Below, piece after piece: positions 48,901 through 56,442 of a stretch of 64,000 nt of DNA. Within the stretch, counting starts at the first letter, position 1. Each line of letters begins with the position of its first letter. The notes beneath the pieces are model-generated. The model did no database searches, had not been told where the DNA came from, and worked only from the letters and a program-made list of their open reading frames with translations. The stretch is from Naumannella halotolerans (GTDB lineage: Bacteria > Actinomycetota > Actinomycetes > Propionibacteriales > Propionibacteriaceae), in the NCBI RefSeq assembly GCF_004364645.1, contig NZ_SOAW01000003.1, positions 1-64,000 of the forward strand, written 5' to 3'. Made by a program: the position numbers and the translations under genes.

Positions 48901-49127
48901 ATGTGGTGCGGTTCGTACAGGAGTCACGGAAGAACAGTGGCTTCGACGTCTCCGATCGGATCACCCTGCGGTGGAGCGCCGGCGATGAGCTGTCACTGGC
49001 GATCCGCGAGCATGGCGACCTGATCGCCGATGAGGTGCTGGCGGTGTCCATGGATGAGACCGACCTCGGTGATGACGCTCTGGTCGATTCCGATCTCGGG
49101 GTACGGATCGCGATTGCGAGGGTCTGA
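45972..49127 (+). CDS. ileS: Isoleucyl-tRNA synthetase, type 2
   Basis: A 1051-residue class I aminoacyl-tRNA synthetase. The start at 45972 follows GAGGAA. The HIGH-type signature lies in PTANGMPGTHHIEARVFKDV, reading GTHH rather than HxGH. The KMSKS loop is GRKMSKHLGN. The editing domain (CP1) lies between. The overall sequence, with the WDCHGLPVELAVEKELG element and a long C-terminal domain, is that of the eukaryote-like type 2 IleRS, which is often less sensitive to mupirocin. Expression is controlled by the T-box leader immediately upstream. Confidence 0.95.
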   Translation: MTNEVTPEDASRTYAAVPAQIDLPRMEHEILQLWQRDDTFAKSLERTRDGDTWTFYEGPPTANGMPGTHHIEARVFKDVFPRFRTMQGYRVDRKAGWDCHGLPVELAVEKELGLNGKPDIENYGVEAFNERCRESVQRHVGAFTELTERMGYWVNLDEAYWTMDPEYVQSAWWALKQIFDAGLLTEDFRVTPYCPRCGTGLSDHELAQGYETITDPSVYVRLPLTSGPQAGKADLLIWTTTPWTLPSNALVAVKSDVVYTVAVKAGETPVVVAEPLLESALGEGWGATDTFTGEEMVGWTYERPFDLVELPGRGAFVVTEDYVTTDGGTGLVHQAPSFGADDFESARRNGVELINPIDEQGNFDNSVPLVGGMHFRAANLPLVDELKASGKLFKALEYEHSYPHCWRCHNPLMYYALPSWYIRTTKIKDELLRENEGTHWYPENVKWGRYGDWLKNNVDWALSRRRYWGTPLPIWRNDLDPSKLVAVGSLAELSELSGRDLSELDPHRPFVDDITFSIEGEDGTYVRVPEVIDAWFDSGSMPFAQWGYPHAPGSEAAFGSHYPADFICEAIDQTRGWFYTLMAVGTLVFDQNSYRNVLCLGHILAEDGRKMSKHLGNILEPIPLMDRHGADAVRWFMAAAGSPWMARRVGDKTINETVRKVLLTYWNTVAFQALYARANDWTPAAVGQVTSDHVLDRWLRSATNVLITEVTDAYENFDTQRIGQLLSEFVDELSNWYVRRSRRRFWDGDNGALQSLHDTLHVLTRLMAPLVPFITERVWQDLFVPVDPDGPASVHLADWPVTDESVVDVDLDQAMELTKRLVELGRSARAEAAVKTRQPLQRALVPSVAFEKLTEELKAELTAELNIQSVEPFSGAGALVDYEAKGNFRALGKRFGKQTPQMAAAIAAADAAQLSATLAAEGRASVDFDGGTEIGPDEVIISERPREGWSVVNAQGETVALDLELTPELVRAGQARDVVRFVQESRKNSGFDVSDRITLRWSAGDELSLAIREHGDLIADEVLAVSMDETDLGDDALVDSDLGVRIAIARV

Positions 49128-49176
49128 GCAGTCCGCCGGATGGTCGCTGGTGTGTCGAAGGGCCCGTGCACCTGAC

Positions 49177-49208
49177 GCGGGTGGGTAGTCGTCGGGGAGT
49201 CCACCCGC
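49177..49208 (+). terminator. Possible ileS terminator hairpin
   Basis: GCGGGTGG (49177-49184), 16 bases, then CCACCCGC (49201-49208), a perfect eight-pair stem about 50 bases after the ileS stop. No T-run follows, so this is tentative. Nothing else is seen between ileS and the MocA-like gene at 49341. Confidence 0.35.
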
Positions 49209-49340
49209 CGTCGGAGATCACCGAGTGGCCACCGGAGGACAGGGAAGGAGGCGCCGGTCCGGCGAGCCGATCGGCCCCGGACGAGTTCGCACCCCCGCCG
49301 GGGTGACCAATTCCCCGACTGTCGAGTGCGCACGGGAGAG

Positions 49341-49916
49341 TCAGGTACCGGGTCGGTCGATGTCGGCGCCGTCCCACAGGTCCGCGCACTCGACCAGAGG
49401 GGCGCCGTGATCGCGCAGGTACGGCCCGGCCGCCCGGTCCGGAGACCCGGTGTCCCGCAAAGGCTGCCAGTGATTGCGGCCGAGCAGGACCGGATGACCG
49501 GGCCGGCCGCCGTACCCGGCACGGAGCATCGATTCCGGTCCGACGGGTGCGAAGCCGAGGACCCGGCGGACCACCAGCACCGGCAGCCCGGGCAGGTCGA
49601 CCAAGCTGATCAGGGCGGCGGTCGCCGTGGTGGTCGCGGCCGCAGCCAGGCCCCGGTGCAACGAGGCGCCGATGCCGTCGGCCCAGTTGTCGGCAACCAC
49701 CACACTCGCTTCCTCGGGGACGAGCGGACGTGCCTGCGTCGCACCGGCGCCGAGAACCACCAGCACACCGTCACAGCCACCCGCAGCGAGTGTTCGTACC
49801 GCGTGCTCCACCCAGGGAGTGCCGTCGGGCAACCGACGCAGCGCCTTCGGCCCGCCGGCCCGCCGTCCGGCGCCGGCGGCCAGGACCAGCCCGATCGGGC
49901 CCTCCGCACCCGTCAC
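49341..49916 (-). CDS. MobA/MocA-like nucleotidyltransferase (molybdenum cofactor)
   Basis: A 191-residue nucleotidyltransferase (GTG start). The nucleotide-binding motif is GLVLAAGAGRRAGGPKALRR (about 9-28), and the metal-binding Asp is in LISLVDLPGLP. GRPGHPVLLGRNHW is characteristic of MocA, which attaches CMP to molybdopterin for xanthine dehydrogenase-type enzymes. Such an enzyme and XdhC are encoded 2-8 kb away, so a role in maturing that hydroxylase is likely. E. coli has a similar grouping around mocA (ygfJ), ygfM and xdhD. Confidence 0.78.
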   Translation of the reverse strand: MTGAEGPIGLVLAAGAGRRAGGPKALRRLPDGTPWVEHAVRTLAAGGCDGVLVVLGAGATQARPLVPEEASVVVADNWADGIGASLHRGLAAAATTTATAALISLVDLPGLPVLVVRRVLGFAPVGPESMLRAGYGGRPGHPVLLGRNHWQPLRDTGSPDRAAGPYLRDHGAPLVECADLWDGADIDRPGT

Positions 49917-49958
49917 CAGGTCGTTCCTGTCAGCTCGACAGTCGGCAACAAGACAAAG

Positions 49959-50038
49959 GTCACACTCGATCCAACAGCGCTGACCAGGACGCCTGCTCCG
50001 GCGCGGCTCTGAGGTTGGTGCAGGCGATCGAGTGTGAC
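49959..50038. repeat. Inverted repeat 3 (CACTCGAT family, short arms)
   Basis: GTCACACTCGAT (49959-49970) and ATCGAGTGTGAC (50027-50038) are perfect 12-base arms separated by 56 bases. The CACTCGAT/ATCGAGTG core is shared with the larger palindromes at 20407 and 38292. It lies between the MocA-like and nitroreductase genes. Confidence 0.55.
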
Positions 50039-50074
50039 GTTCGGCGTGTCACCGGCAGGCGGGTGTGGCATCGA

Positions 50075-50722
50075 TCACCACGTGTCGTGGTGCAGCACGG
50101 TCTCCAGCGGCTGGCGCTTGGCGGGCTTGAAGTCGGTGCCGATCGTGTAGGCGACCGGGAGCAACGCCACCTGGGTGACCTTCTCGTAGGGGATGCCGAG
50201 GACTTCCGCCGCGCGCTTCTCCCCGTCGCCCGGCAGGTGCAGCGTGGTCCACGCCGAACCGAGCCCGCGCTCGCGCAGGGCGAGCATGAAGCTCCACGCC
50301 GCCGGCAGGATGGAGCCGTAGAAGCTGGCGACCGCGCCGGTGTCCTGGCCTTCCACCCGGCCCCACATACAGGGGATCACGAACACCGGTGCCTTCTCCA
50401 AGTTGTCCGAGAGGTACTGCGAGGAACTGGAGACCGCGGACATCCGCTCACCGCGCGCATCGCCCTCGCGGTACTCCGGTTTCGGCATCGCGAAGTACGG
50501 TTCGGCGATCGACCGGTAGATGTCGGCCAGCGCCTTCTTCTTCGCCGGATCGGTGACGATCATCCAGTGCCATCCCTGGCGGTTGGAGCCGGTCGGCGCC
50601 TGCAGGGCGATCTCCAGTGCCTGGTGGATGATCTCGGGTTCGACCGGGCGATCGAAGTCGAGTCGCTTGCGTACCGAACGGGTGGTGGTCAGGACTTCAT
50701 CGGCTGACAGGTTCAGATTCAC
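50075..50722 (-). CDS. Nitroreductase family protein
   Basis: A 215-residue flavin reductase starting with GTG at 50722 (VNLNLSADEVLTTTRSVRKR). Family features are the RSVRKRLDF start helix, ALQAPTGSNRQGWHW for FMN contact, and LRERGLGSAWTTLHL in the second half. These FMN enzymes reduce nitro compounds, quinones or flavin analogues with NAD(P)H. The upstream open frame to 51196 has repetitive, non-family sequence and is not included. It lies between the MocA-like and the deaminase genes on the same strand; a link to purine metabolism is not established. Confidence 0.85.
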   Translation of the reverse strand: MNLNLSADEVLTTTRSVRKRLDFDRPVEPEIIHQALEIALQAPTGSNRQGWHWMIVTDPAKKKALADIYRSIAEPYFAMPKPEYREGDARGERMSAVSSSSQYLSDNLEKAPVFVIPCMWGRVEGQDTGAVASFYGSILPAAWSFMLALRERGLGSAWTTLHLPGDGEKRAAEVLGIPYEKVTQVALLPVAYTIGTDFKPAKRQPLETVLHHDTW

Positions 50723-50967
50723 CCCGTCAGTTTCGCACCACCATGACCGAGATGAACACCCGCTCCCTTGAGCGTGGTCGGGCTCCCCGTCCGTGTTGTC
50801 GGGCTCAGCGTCAGCGTGGTCCGGTTCGCGTACGGGTGGTCCGCTGGGGTACTCGAACCGAGGGTCGGCGATCCTGTCCGCGCGGTGGTCCCGAGCCAGT
50901 GCCATCTCCGAGCGCGGTCCCATGGCCGCGTGGTCGAAAGCGCGGACACGGTGACGGTGCTCGACAG

Positions 50968-51444
50968 TCAGTAGTCGGTACGGGCCGCGTTGGCCTGCCA
51001 CGCCTCGAACGGATGGTTCGAGGTGAGAGTCGGTACGTGCTCGACCTTCGGCGCCTGCCAGGAGATGCTGGGGGAGTTGAAGAGGTCGTAGAAGGCGCGG
51101 TCGTCGAAGCCGCCGACCTCGGCCTGGTGACGGTCGGCGGTGTAGACGATCCGGTCCACCCGGGACCAGAGTGCGCTTGCCAGACACATCGGGCATGGTT
51201 CGCAGGAGGCGTAGAGAGTCGCCCCGACCAACGAGAAGTCACTGATCCGCAGGCAGGCCGCCCGGATCGCGGTGACCTCGGCATGGGCGGTCGGGTCGAG
51301 GTCGCGGGTGACCCGGTTCTGCCCGTCGGCCAGCAACTCGCCGTCGGCGCTGACCACAACGGCACCGAACGGACCACCACCGTCGGCGACATTCTGCGCG
51401 GCCAGATCTACCGCGCGCTGCAGCCACTTCGCATCGTCCGACAT
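50968..51444 (-). CDS. Guanine-deaminase-type nucleoside deaminase
   Basis: A 158-residue zinc deaminase of the cytidine/deoxycytidylate deaminase fold, close to bacterial guanine deaminases. The zinc site is HAEVTAI (His ligand and catalytic Glu) and PCPMC (two Cys ligands). The C-terminal FYDLFNSPSISWQAP and ending ...ARTDY agree with GuaD-type dimers. The product of guanine deamination is xanthine, the substrate of the molybdenum hydroxylase encoded nearby. The gene order therefore fits a purine catabolic route, although adenine or other bases cannot be excluded. Confidence 0.85.
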   Translation of the reverse strand: MSDDAKWLQRAVDLAAQNVADGGGPFGAVVVSADGELLADGQNRVTRDLDPTAHAEVTAIRAACLRISDFSLVGATLYASCEPCPMCLASALWSRVDRIVYTADRHQAEVGGFDDRAFYDLFNSPSISWQAPKVEHVPTLTSNHPFEAWQANAARTDY

Positions 51445-51596
51445 CCTCGTTCTCCCTCCCCGGCCGGAACCGGATTCGGGATCACCCTAAGCAGTGCGCG
51501 TTTCGGCTGTGTGTCAGTCCGATCCCGGAACGGCGCGGCGAGCGGGTTTCGGCACGCGGGGTGAGCTGGGCAATGATCGGGTGGTCCGCGCGTCCC

Positions 51597-51692
51597 GCGG
51601 ATTTCGACGGTTGGTCAGCACATGAACGGGCAGAATCCGCGCCGATAGTGGCGGATCGACTGTGCACCGGGCGCGAGCCGTCGTTCTCCGCG
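51597..51692. repeat. Repeat copy A (GCGGATTTCGACGG unit)
   Basis: It starts GCGGATTTCGACGG, passes through CAGAATCCGCGCC, and ends GAGCCGTCGTTCTCCGCG. GCGGATT and AATCCGC within the unit can pair. It is nearly identical to copy C and more distant from copy B. Confidence 0.8.
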
Positions 51693-51809
51693 AAGATCTG
51701 GTCGCGCCGCTGGCGATGGGAGCGGGCAGCAATCGGATCGCTGACGATCGGGGTGGCGGCGATCGGACCGCTGACGATCGGGCGGGCGAGGGGGTGTCCA
51801 CTGTGATCC

Positions 51810-51907
51810 GCGGATTTCGACGGCCCGACCCGCGCGCGAGCGGGCAGAATCCGCGCCGGCGGGGTCGCATAGACGAGTGCGTTGAGTACGAGCCATCGTT
51901 CTCCGCG
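51810..51907. repeat. Repeat copy B (diverged)
   Basis: It shares the first 14 bases, CAGAATCCGCGCC and the end CGTTCTCCGCG with copy A. The middle parts differ strongly, but the length is kept (98 bases). It is preceded by GGTGTCCAC as in copy C. Confidence 0.75.
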
Positions 51908-51982
51908 CGAAGAGTTGGTCGTGGGGTCATACCGGCGTCGGATCGTGACGTTCAGGTTGGGCGCGTGGTGTCCACGGCGATC

Positions 51983-52079
51983 GCGGATTTCGACGGTTGG
52001 TCAGGACATGAACGGGCGGAATCCGCGCCGATAGTGGCGGATCGACGTGTGCACCGGGCGCGAGCCGTCGTTCTCCGCG
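51983..52079. repeat. Repeat copy C, just before xdhC
   Basis: It matches copy A at almost every position over 97 bases. It ends 57 bases before the xdhC start and 45 bases before the probable -10 box. The array therefore leads straight into the xdhC promoter. Confidence 0.8.
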
Positions 52080-52124
52080 TCCGGAGATCGATGCCGACGA
52101 AATCTGGCCGTCACATCGCTTTGG

Positions 52125-52130
52125 CAGGAT
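52125..52130 (+). promoter_or_regulatory. -10-like box of a possibly leaderless xdhC transcript
   Basis: CAGGAT ends six bases before the ATG at 52137. The first base differs from the TAnnnT consensus, but the spacing equals that of the clearer examples. Confidence 0.35.
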
Positions 52131-52136
52131 TCGTCC

Positions 52137-53150
52137 ATGCTGGAGCTCGCCGACCGCCTGTCGCCGCTGATCTCTGGCGATCGACCGTTCGTCACAGCCA
52201 CCGTGATCGGTGTGGACGGCAGCGCCCCGCATGTGCTCGGATCCTCGATGGTCTTCGACGGGGAGTCGGTGATCGGCAGTATCGCTGCCGGCTGCGTCGA
52301 AGGGGCGGTGGTCGATGTCGCCGAACGGGTGTTGGACGACAGGCGAACCAGGATCGTCAGCTTCGGCGTGGCCGATGATGACCTGTACGCCGCGGGCCTG
52401 TCCTGCGGCGGCGAGTTGCGGATCCATCTCAGCCGGGTGGATCCGCACCACCCAGGTGCAGCCGGGGTGCTCGCTGCCCTCGCGCGGGTGCGAAGCGGAC
52501 AGAGTGCCCGCCTTCTCTACTCTGCCGATGGTTTCGGTGGCCGCGAGTGTGACGCCGAGTTCGTCGAGACGCGGACCCCGCCGGCACAGTTCCTGATCGT
52601 CGGGGCGATGGAATACTCGACGGCGCTGTCGGCTGCCGCACAGGCGCTGGACTATCGAGTCACAGTCTGCGATCCGCGGGCGCTGTTCACCACCCAGGAC
52701 CGGTTCCCGGGCACAGAGCTGGTGGTGGCCTGGCCGCCGCGTCACCTCGCCGCCGCCCAGCTCGACTCCCGATCGGTGATCTGCGTGCTCAGCCATGACG
52801 ATCGTTTCGACGCCGAGACGATCGCCCTGGCACTGCGGTCGCCGGCCGGGTACGTGGGGGCGATGGGGTCCAGGCGTACTCACGAACGACGCATGCGCGC
52901 ACTTCTCGACCTCGGGCTCAGCGACGAGGAGCTCACCCGGTTGCATTCGCCGATCGGGCTCGATCTGGGTGCCTCCACCCCCGCCGAGACCGCCATCTCG
53001 ATCCTTGCCGAGGTGTTGGCGCAGCGCAACGGTACGTCGGGTCGGCCGTTGCGGACGGGTGAGGGAGCCATCCATGGCAACTCCGGTGGAAGGTCCCGGT
53101 CGAAGTTGGCGTCGAAGTCGGCGTCGTTGTCACGACTCACGACGAGCTGA
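52137..53150 (+). CDS. xdhC: XdhC/CoxI-family molybdenum enzyme maturation factor
   Basis: A 337-residue protein. The N-terminal XdhC domain has VIGVDGSAPHVLGSSMVFDG and GSIAAGCVEGAV, with the cysteine thought to hold the cofactor sulfur. LSCGGELRIHL follows, and the C-terminal Rossmann domain begins FLIVGAMEYSTALS and includes LSHDDRFD and GYVGAMGSRRTHERR. XdhC binds molybdopterin cytosine dinucleotide, helps add the sulfido ligand and inserts the cofactor into xanthine-dehydrogenase-type enzymes. It is convergent with the hydroxylase genes, a layout that differs from the usual single operon. Confidence 0.9.
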   Translation: MLELADRLSPLISGDRPFVTATVIGVDGSAPHVLGSSMVFDGESVIGSIAAGCVEGAVVDVAERVLDDRRTRIVSFGVADDDLYAAGLSCGGELRIHLSRVDPHHPGAAGVLAALARVRSGQSARLLYSADGFGGRECDAEFVETRTPPAQFLIVGAMEYSTALSAAAQALDYRVTVCDPRALFTTQDRFPGTELVVAWPPRHLAAAQLDSRSVICVLSHDDRFDAETIALALRSPAGYVGAMGSRRTHERRMRALLDLGLSDEELTRLHSPIGLDLGASTPAETAISILAEVLAQRNGTSGRPLRTGEGAIHGNSGGRSRSKLASKSASLSRLTTS

Positions 53151-53208
53151 GATCCCTCGGCCCGCGTCTCGCCGTCGGGTTTCGATGCCCCGTCGCCTCG
53201 ATCCCTTC

Positions 53209-53269
53209 ATCTGTTCCGCAGGAAACGCATCTCAGAGCCTGTGACGGGTGCATTTCCTGTGGAACAGAT
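53209..53269. repeat. Stem-loop element, copy 1
   Basis: Arms of 21 bases (53209-53229 and 53249-53269; 19 Watson-Crick pairs) flank a 19-base loop containing CTCAGAGCCTGTGA. The outer stem reads ATCTGTTCC with GGAACAGAT. Confidence 0.75.
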
Positions 53270-53428
53270 TTGTCGGGTGGGGTGTGTGGTCGGATTCGCG
53301 TCGTCTGTCTGGGGTGTGGACTGTCTGGGCTGTCTGTCTGTCTCTCTGTGGCTGTGCTCGGGGCCGTGGGCCGTGCGTCCGCCGCTGGTACGACTGTCGC
53401 TTGCGTGCCCGTGCCACGTGAGCGCTCT

Positions 53429-53491
53429 AATCCGTTCCGCAGGAGTTGCAGCTCAGAGCCCGTGAGGAGTGCATTTGCTGCGGAACGGATT
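53429..53491. repeat. Stem-loop element, copy 2
   Basis: Arms of 22 bases (53429-53450 and 53470-53491; 19 pairs) flank a 19-base loop containing CTCAGAGCCCGTGA. The outer stem reads AATCCGTTCC with GGAACGGATT. Compared with copy 1, both sides of the stem have changed together. Confidence 0.75.
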
Positions 53492-53525
53492 GAGCGCGCG
53501 CCTGACCGCGGTCGGGCCCGCTGTT

Positions 53526-53781
53526 GGTTCGGGCCGGCTTGGTTCGGGCCGGCTTGGTTCGGGCCGGCTTGGTTCGGATCGGTCGCCTGGGTTGTCGACG
53601 GATCGATCGCCTGGGTTGTCGACGGGTCGGTGAGGACGGGGTTCGTCGGCGTTGGGCCGGTCCTGGGGTTGGGGTGAGCGTTGGGCAGGTCCTGGGGTTG
53701 GGTCCGTGGTGGGCAGGTGCGGGGTTGGGGTGAGCGTTGGACAGGCCCGGGGGTGGGGTCAGCGTCGGACAGGCCCGGGGG
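53526..53781 (+). repeat. Short tandem repeats downstream of the hydroxylase gene
   Basis: GGTTCGGGCCGGCTT occurs three times (53526-53570) plus a partial copy. Next, CGCCTGGGTTGTCGACGG appears twice. Then several G-rich repeats of the kind TGAGCGTTGGGCAGGTCC follow. On the strand of the hydroxylase gene these are C-rich and lie directly after its stop. Confidence 0.7.
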
Positions 53782-56442
53782 TCAGCGTTCGAAATGCACC
53801 GAGGGTACGGTCGCCATCGGGCCCATGTGCCAGGCGTCGGGTTGGGCGAGCCGCCAGACCCGGTCCCGGCTCATCGGCAGCTCGAACGGGCGTACCCCCA
53901 GGGCATCGCGGATCGCATTGGCCATCGCCGGCGCCACCGGGTTGTACGGTGCCTCGCTCATCGACTTCGCGCCCAGCGGACCCAGGGGCGAATGGGTGTC
54001 GGCGAAGTAGACCTCGGTCCGCGGCAGGTCACCGAACTTCGGGGTCCGGTAGTTCCGCAGCGTGCTGGTGGTCACCTCACCGTCGACCACCTGCACGATC
54101 TCGTACAACGACGAGCCGATCGCCTGCCCGACGCCGCCTTCGATCTGCCCCCGCAACTGCTCGGGGTTCAACACGGTGCCGGCATCGGCGGCATGCACCG
54201 AGCGCAGGATCCGTACCTCACCGGAACCGGGATTCACCGCGATGTCGAAACCGTGCACATTGAACGCGACCGTTCGCGGGGTGCCGTCATGGCTGGCGAC
54301 CGCCCGTCGCTCTCCGCCGGCGGCGAGTTGCTCGGCCAGGGCGCTCGCGGCGGCGAAGACCGCCCGGCCGGCGACCACGGTCCCGGTCGAACCGTAGGCG
54401 CCGGTGTCGTAGGTCCCCAGAGCGGTGTCGGACTGTTTGATCTTCACCCGATCGACCCCCACCCCCAGGGCCTGCGCGGCCAACTGGGTGTGCACGGTGG
54501 TGGTGCCGTTGCCGAACTCGGCGGTGCCGACCTCGACGACGAAGCTGCCGTCGTCCAACGCCTCCACCGCAGCGGTCGCGTGGTGCCCCCGCGGGGGGAT
54601 GGTGGCGATCATGGACAAGGCGACGCCCCGACCGCGTTTCCAACCCGCCGGGGCGCGCAGCCGACCACCGGGTTTCCGAAGCGCCTTCTCGACCAGCTCC
54701 AGGCACTGACCCAACCCGTCCTCACCGTCATAGCCGACGTCACCGGGATCGTCCTCGACGGTGACCAACGGGTCGCCGGGACGGACCGCATTGCGGCGGC
54801 GGAACTCGATCGGATCAAGATCGAGTTTGCGGGCCAGTTCGTCGATCGCCGACTCGATGGCGAAGATCACCTGGCCCAAGCCGTACCCGCGGAAGGCCCC
54901 GGACGGTGGGTTGTTGGTGTAGACCGACTCGGCGTCGATGCTCACATTCGCACAGCGATAGACCGCCACCGATTCGTGCACACTGTGGAACATCACCCCG
55001 GCGCCGTGGTTGCCGTAGGCGCCGGTGTCCATCAGCTCGTTCACCGCCAGCGCGGTCAGCTGTCCGTCGGCGGTGGCGGCGGCGGTCACCCCGACCCGCA
55101 TCGGATGCCGCAGCGGTGCCCGCAGGAACTCCTCGCTGCGGGTGAACTCGTACTGCACCGGTTGCCCGGTCCGCAGTACGGCCAAGGTCACCAGGTCCTC
55201 GGTCAGCATCTCCTGTTTGCCGCCGAAGCCACCACCCACCCGGGCGGTGAACACCCGTACCTTGTCCGGTTCGAGGTCGAACACCCGGGCGATCTCGTCC
55301 CGGATCAGGTACGGCACCTGGGAGGAGGTACGCAGGTTCAGCACGCCCTCGTCGTCGACCCAGCCCCTGGTGGCATGGGTCTCCAGGGCGACATGGGCGA
55401 CCCGGGCAGTGGCCCAGTTCCCGGTCACCACAGCATCGGCGGCCGCCACCGCCGCGGCGACATCACCGCGTTCGGCATGCAGTGCGGCCACCACATTGCG
55501 GTCCGGTTCGGCGATCCGGGCCTGATCCTTCTCCCCGTGCAACAACGGAGCACCGGGGGTACGCGCCGCCTGCGGATCGAAGACCGCCGGCAACTCCTCG
55601 TAGCTGACCTTGATCAACTCGACAGCCCGTTGAGCAAGATCAACAGTGTCGGCGACCACCGCAGCCACCCGCTGGCCGTGGAAGCGGACCACCGGATCCA
55701 GCACCATCGTGTCGTCGGGATCGTCGGTGCGTGACTCGTGCCGGCCGGTGGAGAAAAGGACCTGCGGCGCATCGCGGTGGGTGAGCACCGCCCGTACCCC
55801 TTCCAGGGCCTCGGCCGCGGTGGTGTCGATCGCGGTGATCCGGGCATGTGAAACGGTGGCGCCGAGGACCGCCAGATGCAGCAGCGGCCGTCCCGGTTCG
55901 GTGGTGTCCAAGGTGTACTGCTCGGTCCCGGTGACCACCCGCCAGGCGGCCGGCGGCATCACCGAACTGCCGACCACCGGATCGCCGGGATCGGCCTCGC
56001 AGCGGACATTGACCTGCCCGCCGATCGCGTCGGCGATCGAGCGGTAGCCGGTGCAGCGGCACAGATTGCCCTTCATCGACCGTGGCAGGTCCTGCAACTG
56101 TTCCTCATCCAGACAGGAAGCAGTGACCACCATCCCGGCGGTGCAGAATCCACACTGGAAGCCGCCGGCGCGGACGAATGCCTGCTGCATCGGATGGGGA
56201 TCGGTGGGGGTGCCGAGTCCGGCTGCGGTGGTGACCTCGGCACCGTCGGCGCGATGGACCGGGGTGATGCAGGAGTGGACCGGTGAGCCGTCCAACAGCA
56301 CCGTGCAGGCACCGCAGTCGCCGGCGTCACAGCCCTTCTTCACCGCGAACCGTTCCTGATCGCGCAGGAAGGTACGCAGCACCTGACCCGGCCGGGCCTC
56401 GGTGTCGACCGGTACGCCGTCGATGGTGACCCGCAACCTCAT
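53782..56442 (-). CDS. Molybdenum hydroxylase, fused [2Fe-2S] and Mo-binding subunit (XdhD-like)
   Basis: An 886-residue xanthine-dehydrogenase-family enzyme. Residues 1-150 carry two [2Fe-2S] clusters (KKGCDAGDCGACTVLLDG with a later Cys, and QCGFCTAGM ... GNLCRCTGY). The Mo domains follow: AARVGGGFGGKQEM, SGAFRGYGLGQ, and near the C-terminus the catalytic Glu in KSMSEAPYNPVAP. Most xanthine dehydrogenases keep FeS and FAD together in one chain; here FeS is fused to the Mo chain and FAD is on a separate protein, as in E. coli XdhD/YgfM. Xanthine or hypoxanthine is the likely substrate, given the guanine deaminase nearby. The ATG overlaps the FAD-subunit stop by four bases. Confidence 0.88.
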   Translation of the reverse strand: MRLRVTIDGVPVDTEARPGQVLRTFLRDQERFAVKKGCDAGDCGACTVLLDGSPVHSCITPVHRADGAEVTTAAGLGTPTDPHPMQQAFVRAGGFQCGFCTAGMVVTASCLDEEQLQDLPRSMKGNLCRCTGYRSIADAIGGQVNVRCEADPGDPVVGSSVMPPAAWRVVTGTEQYTLDTTEPGRPLLHLAVLGATVSHARITAIDTTAAEALEGVRAVLTHRDAPQVLFSTGRHESRTDDPDDTMVLDPVVRFHGQRVAAVVADTVDLAQRAVELIKVSYEELPAVFDPQAARTPGAPLLHGEKDQARIAEPDRNVVAALHAERGDVAAAVAAADAVVTGNWATARVAHVALETHATRGWVDDEGVLNLRTSSQVPYLIRDEIARVFDLEPDKVRVFTARVGGGFGGKQEMLTEDLVTLAVLRTGQPVQYEFTRSEEFLRAPLRHPMRVGVTAAATADGQLTALAVNELMDTGAYGNHGAGVMFHSVHESVAVYRCANVSIDAESVYTNNPPSGAFRGYGLGQVIFAIESAIDELARKLDLDPIEFRRRNAVRPGDPLVTVEDDPGDVGYDGEDGLGQCLELVEKALRKPGGRLRAPAGWKRGRGVALSMIATIPPRGHHATAAVEALDDGSFVVEVGTAEFGNGTTTVHTQLAAQALGVGVDRVKIKQSDTALGTYDTGAYGSTGTVVAGRAVFAAASALAEQLAAGGERRAVASHDGTPRTVAFNVHGFDIAVNPGSGEVRILRSVHAADAGTVLNPEQLRGQIEGGVGQAIGSSLYEIVQVVDGEVTTSTLRNYRTPKFGDLPRTEVYFADTHSPLGPLGAKSMSEAPYNPVAPAMANAIRDALGVRPFELPMSRDRVWRLAQPDAWHMGPMATVPSVHFER

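Larger units (their letters stand above)
51445..52136. other. 692-bp intergenic region with three copies of a ~97-bp repeat
   Basis: No gene is supported. The region carries three copies of one repeat (listed separately). Between copies A and B is a shorter internal repeat of GCTGACGATCGG. Open frames on the minus strand read through the repeats but lack ribosome sites. Confidence 0.6.
53151..53781. other. 631-bp intergenic region of palindromic and tandem repeats
   Basis: No gene is supported. It holds two related stem-loop elements, then a run of short tandem repeats up to the end of the hydroxylase gene. Open frames on the plus strand here consist of translated repeats. Confidence 0.6.

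Noticed and set aside
49177-49208. A structured RNA after ileS
   Set aside because: Only one short GC hairpin is present, with no further conserved elements; it is best read as a possible terminator.
53270-53733. Open frames in the tandem-repeat region downstream of xdhC
   Set aside because: The translated sequence is only the nucleotide repeat read as peptide, with no ribosome site and no family similarity.
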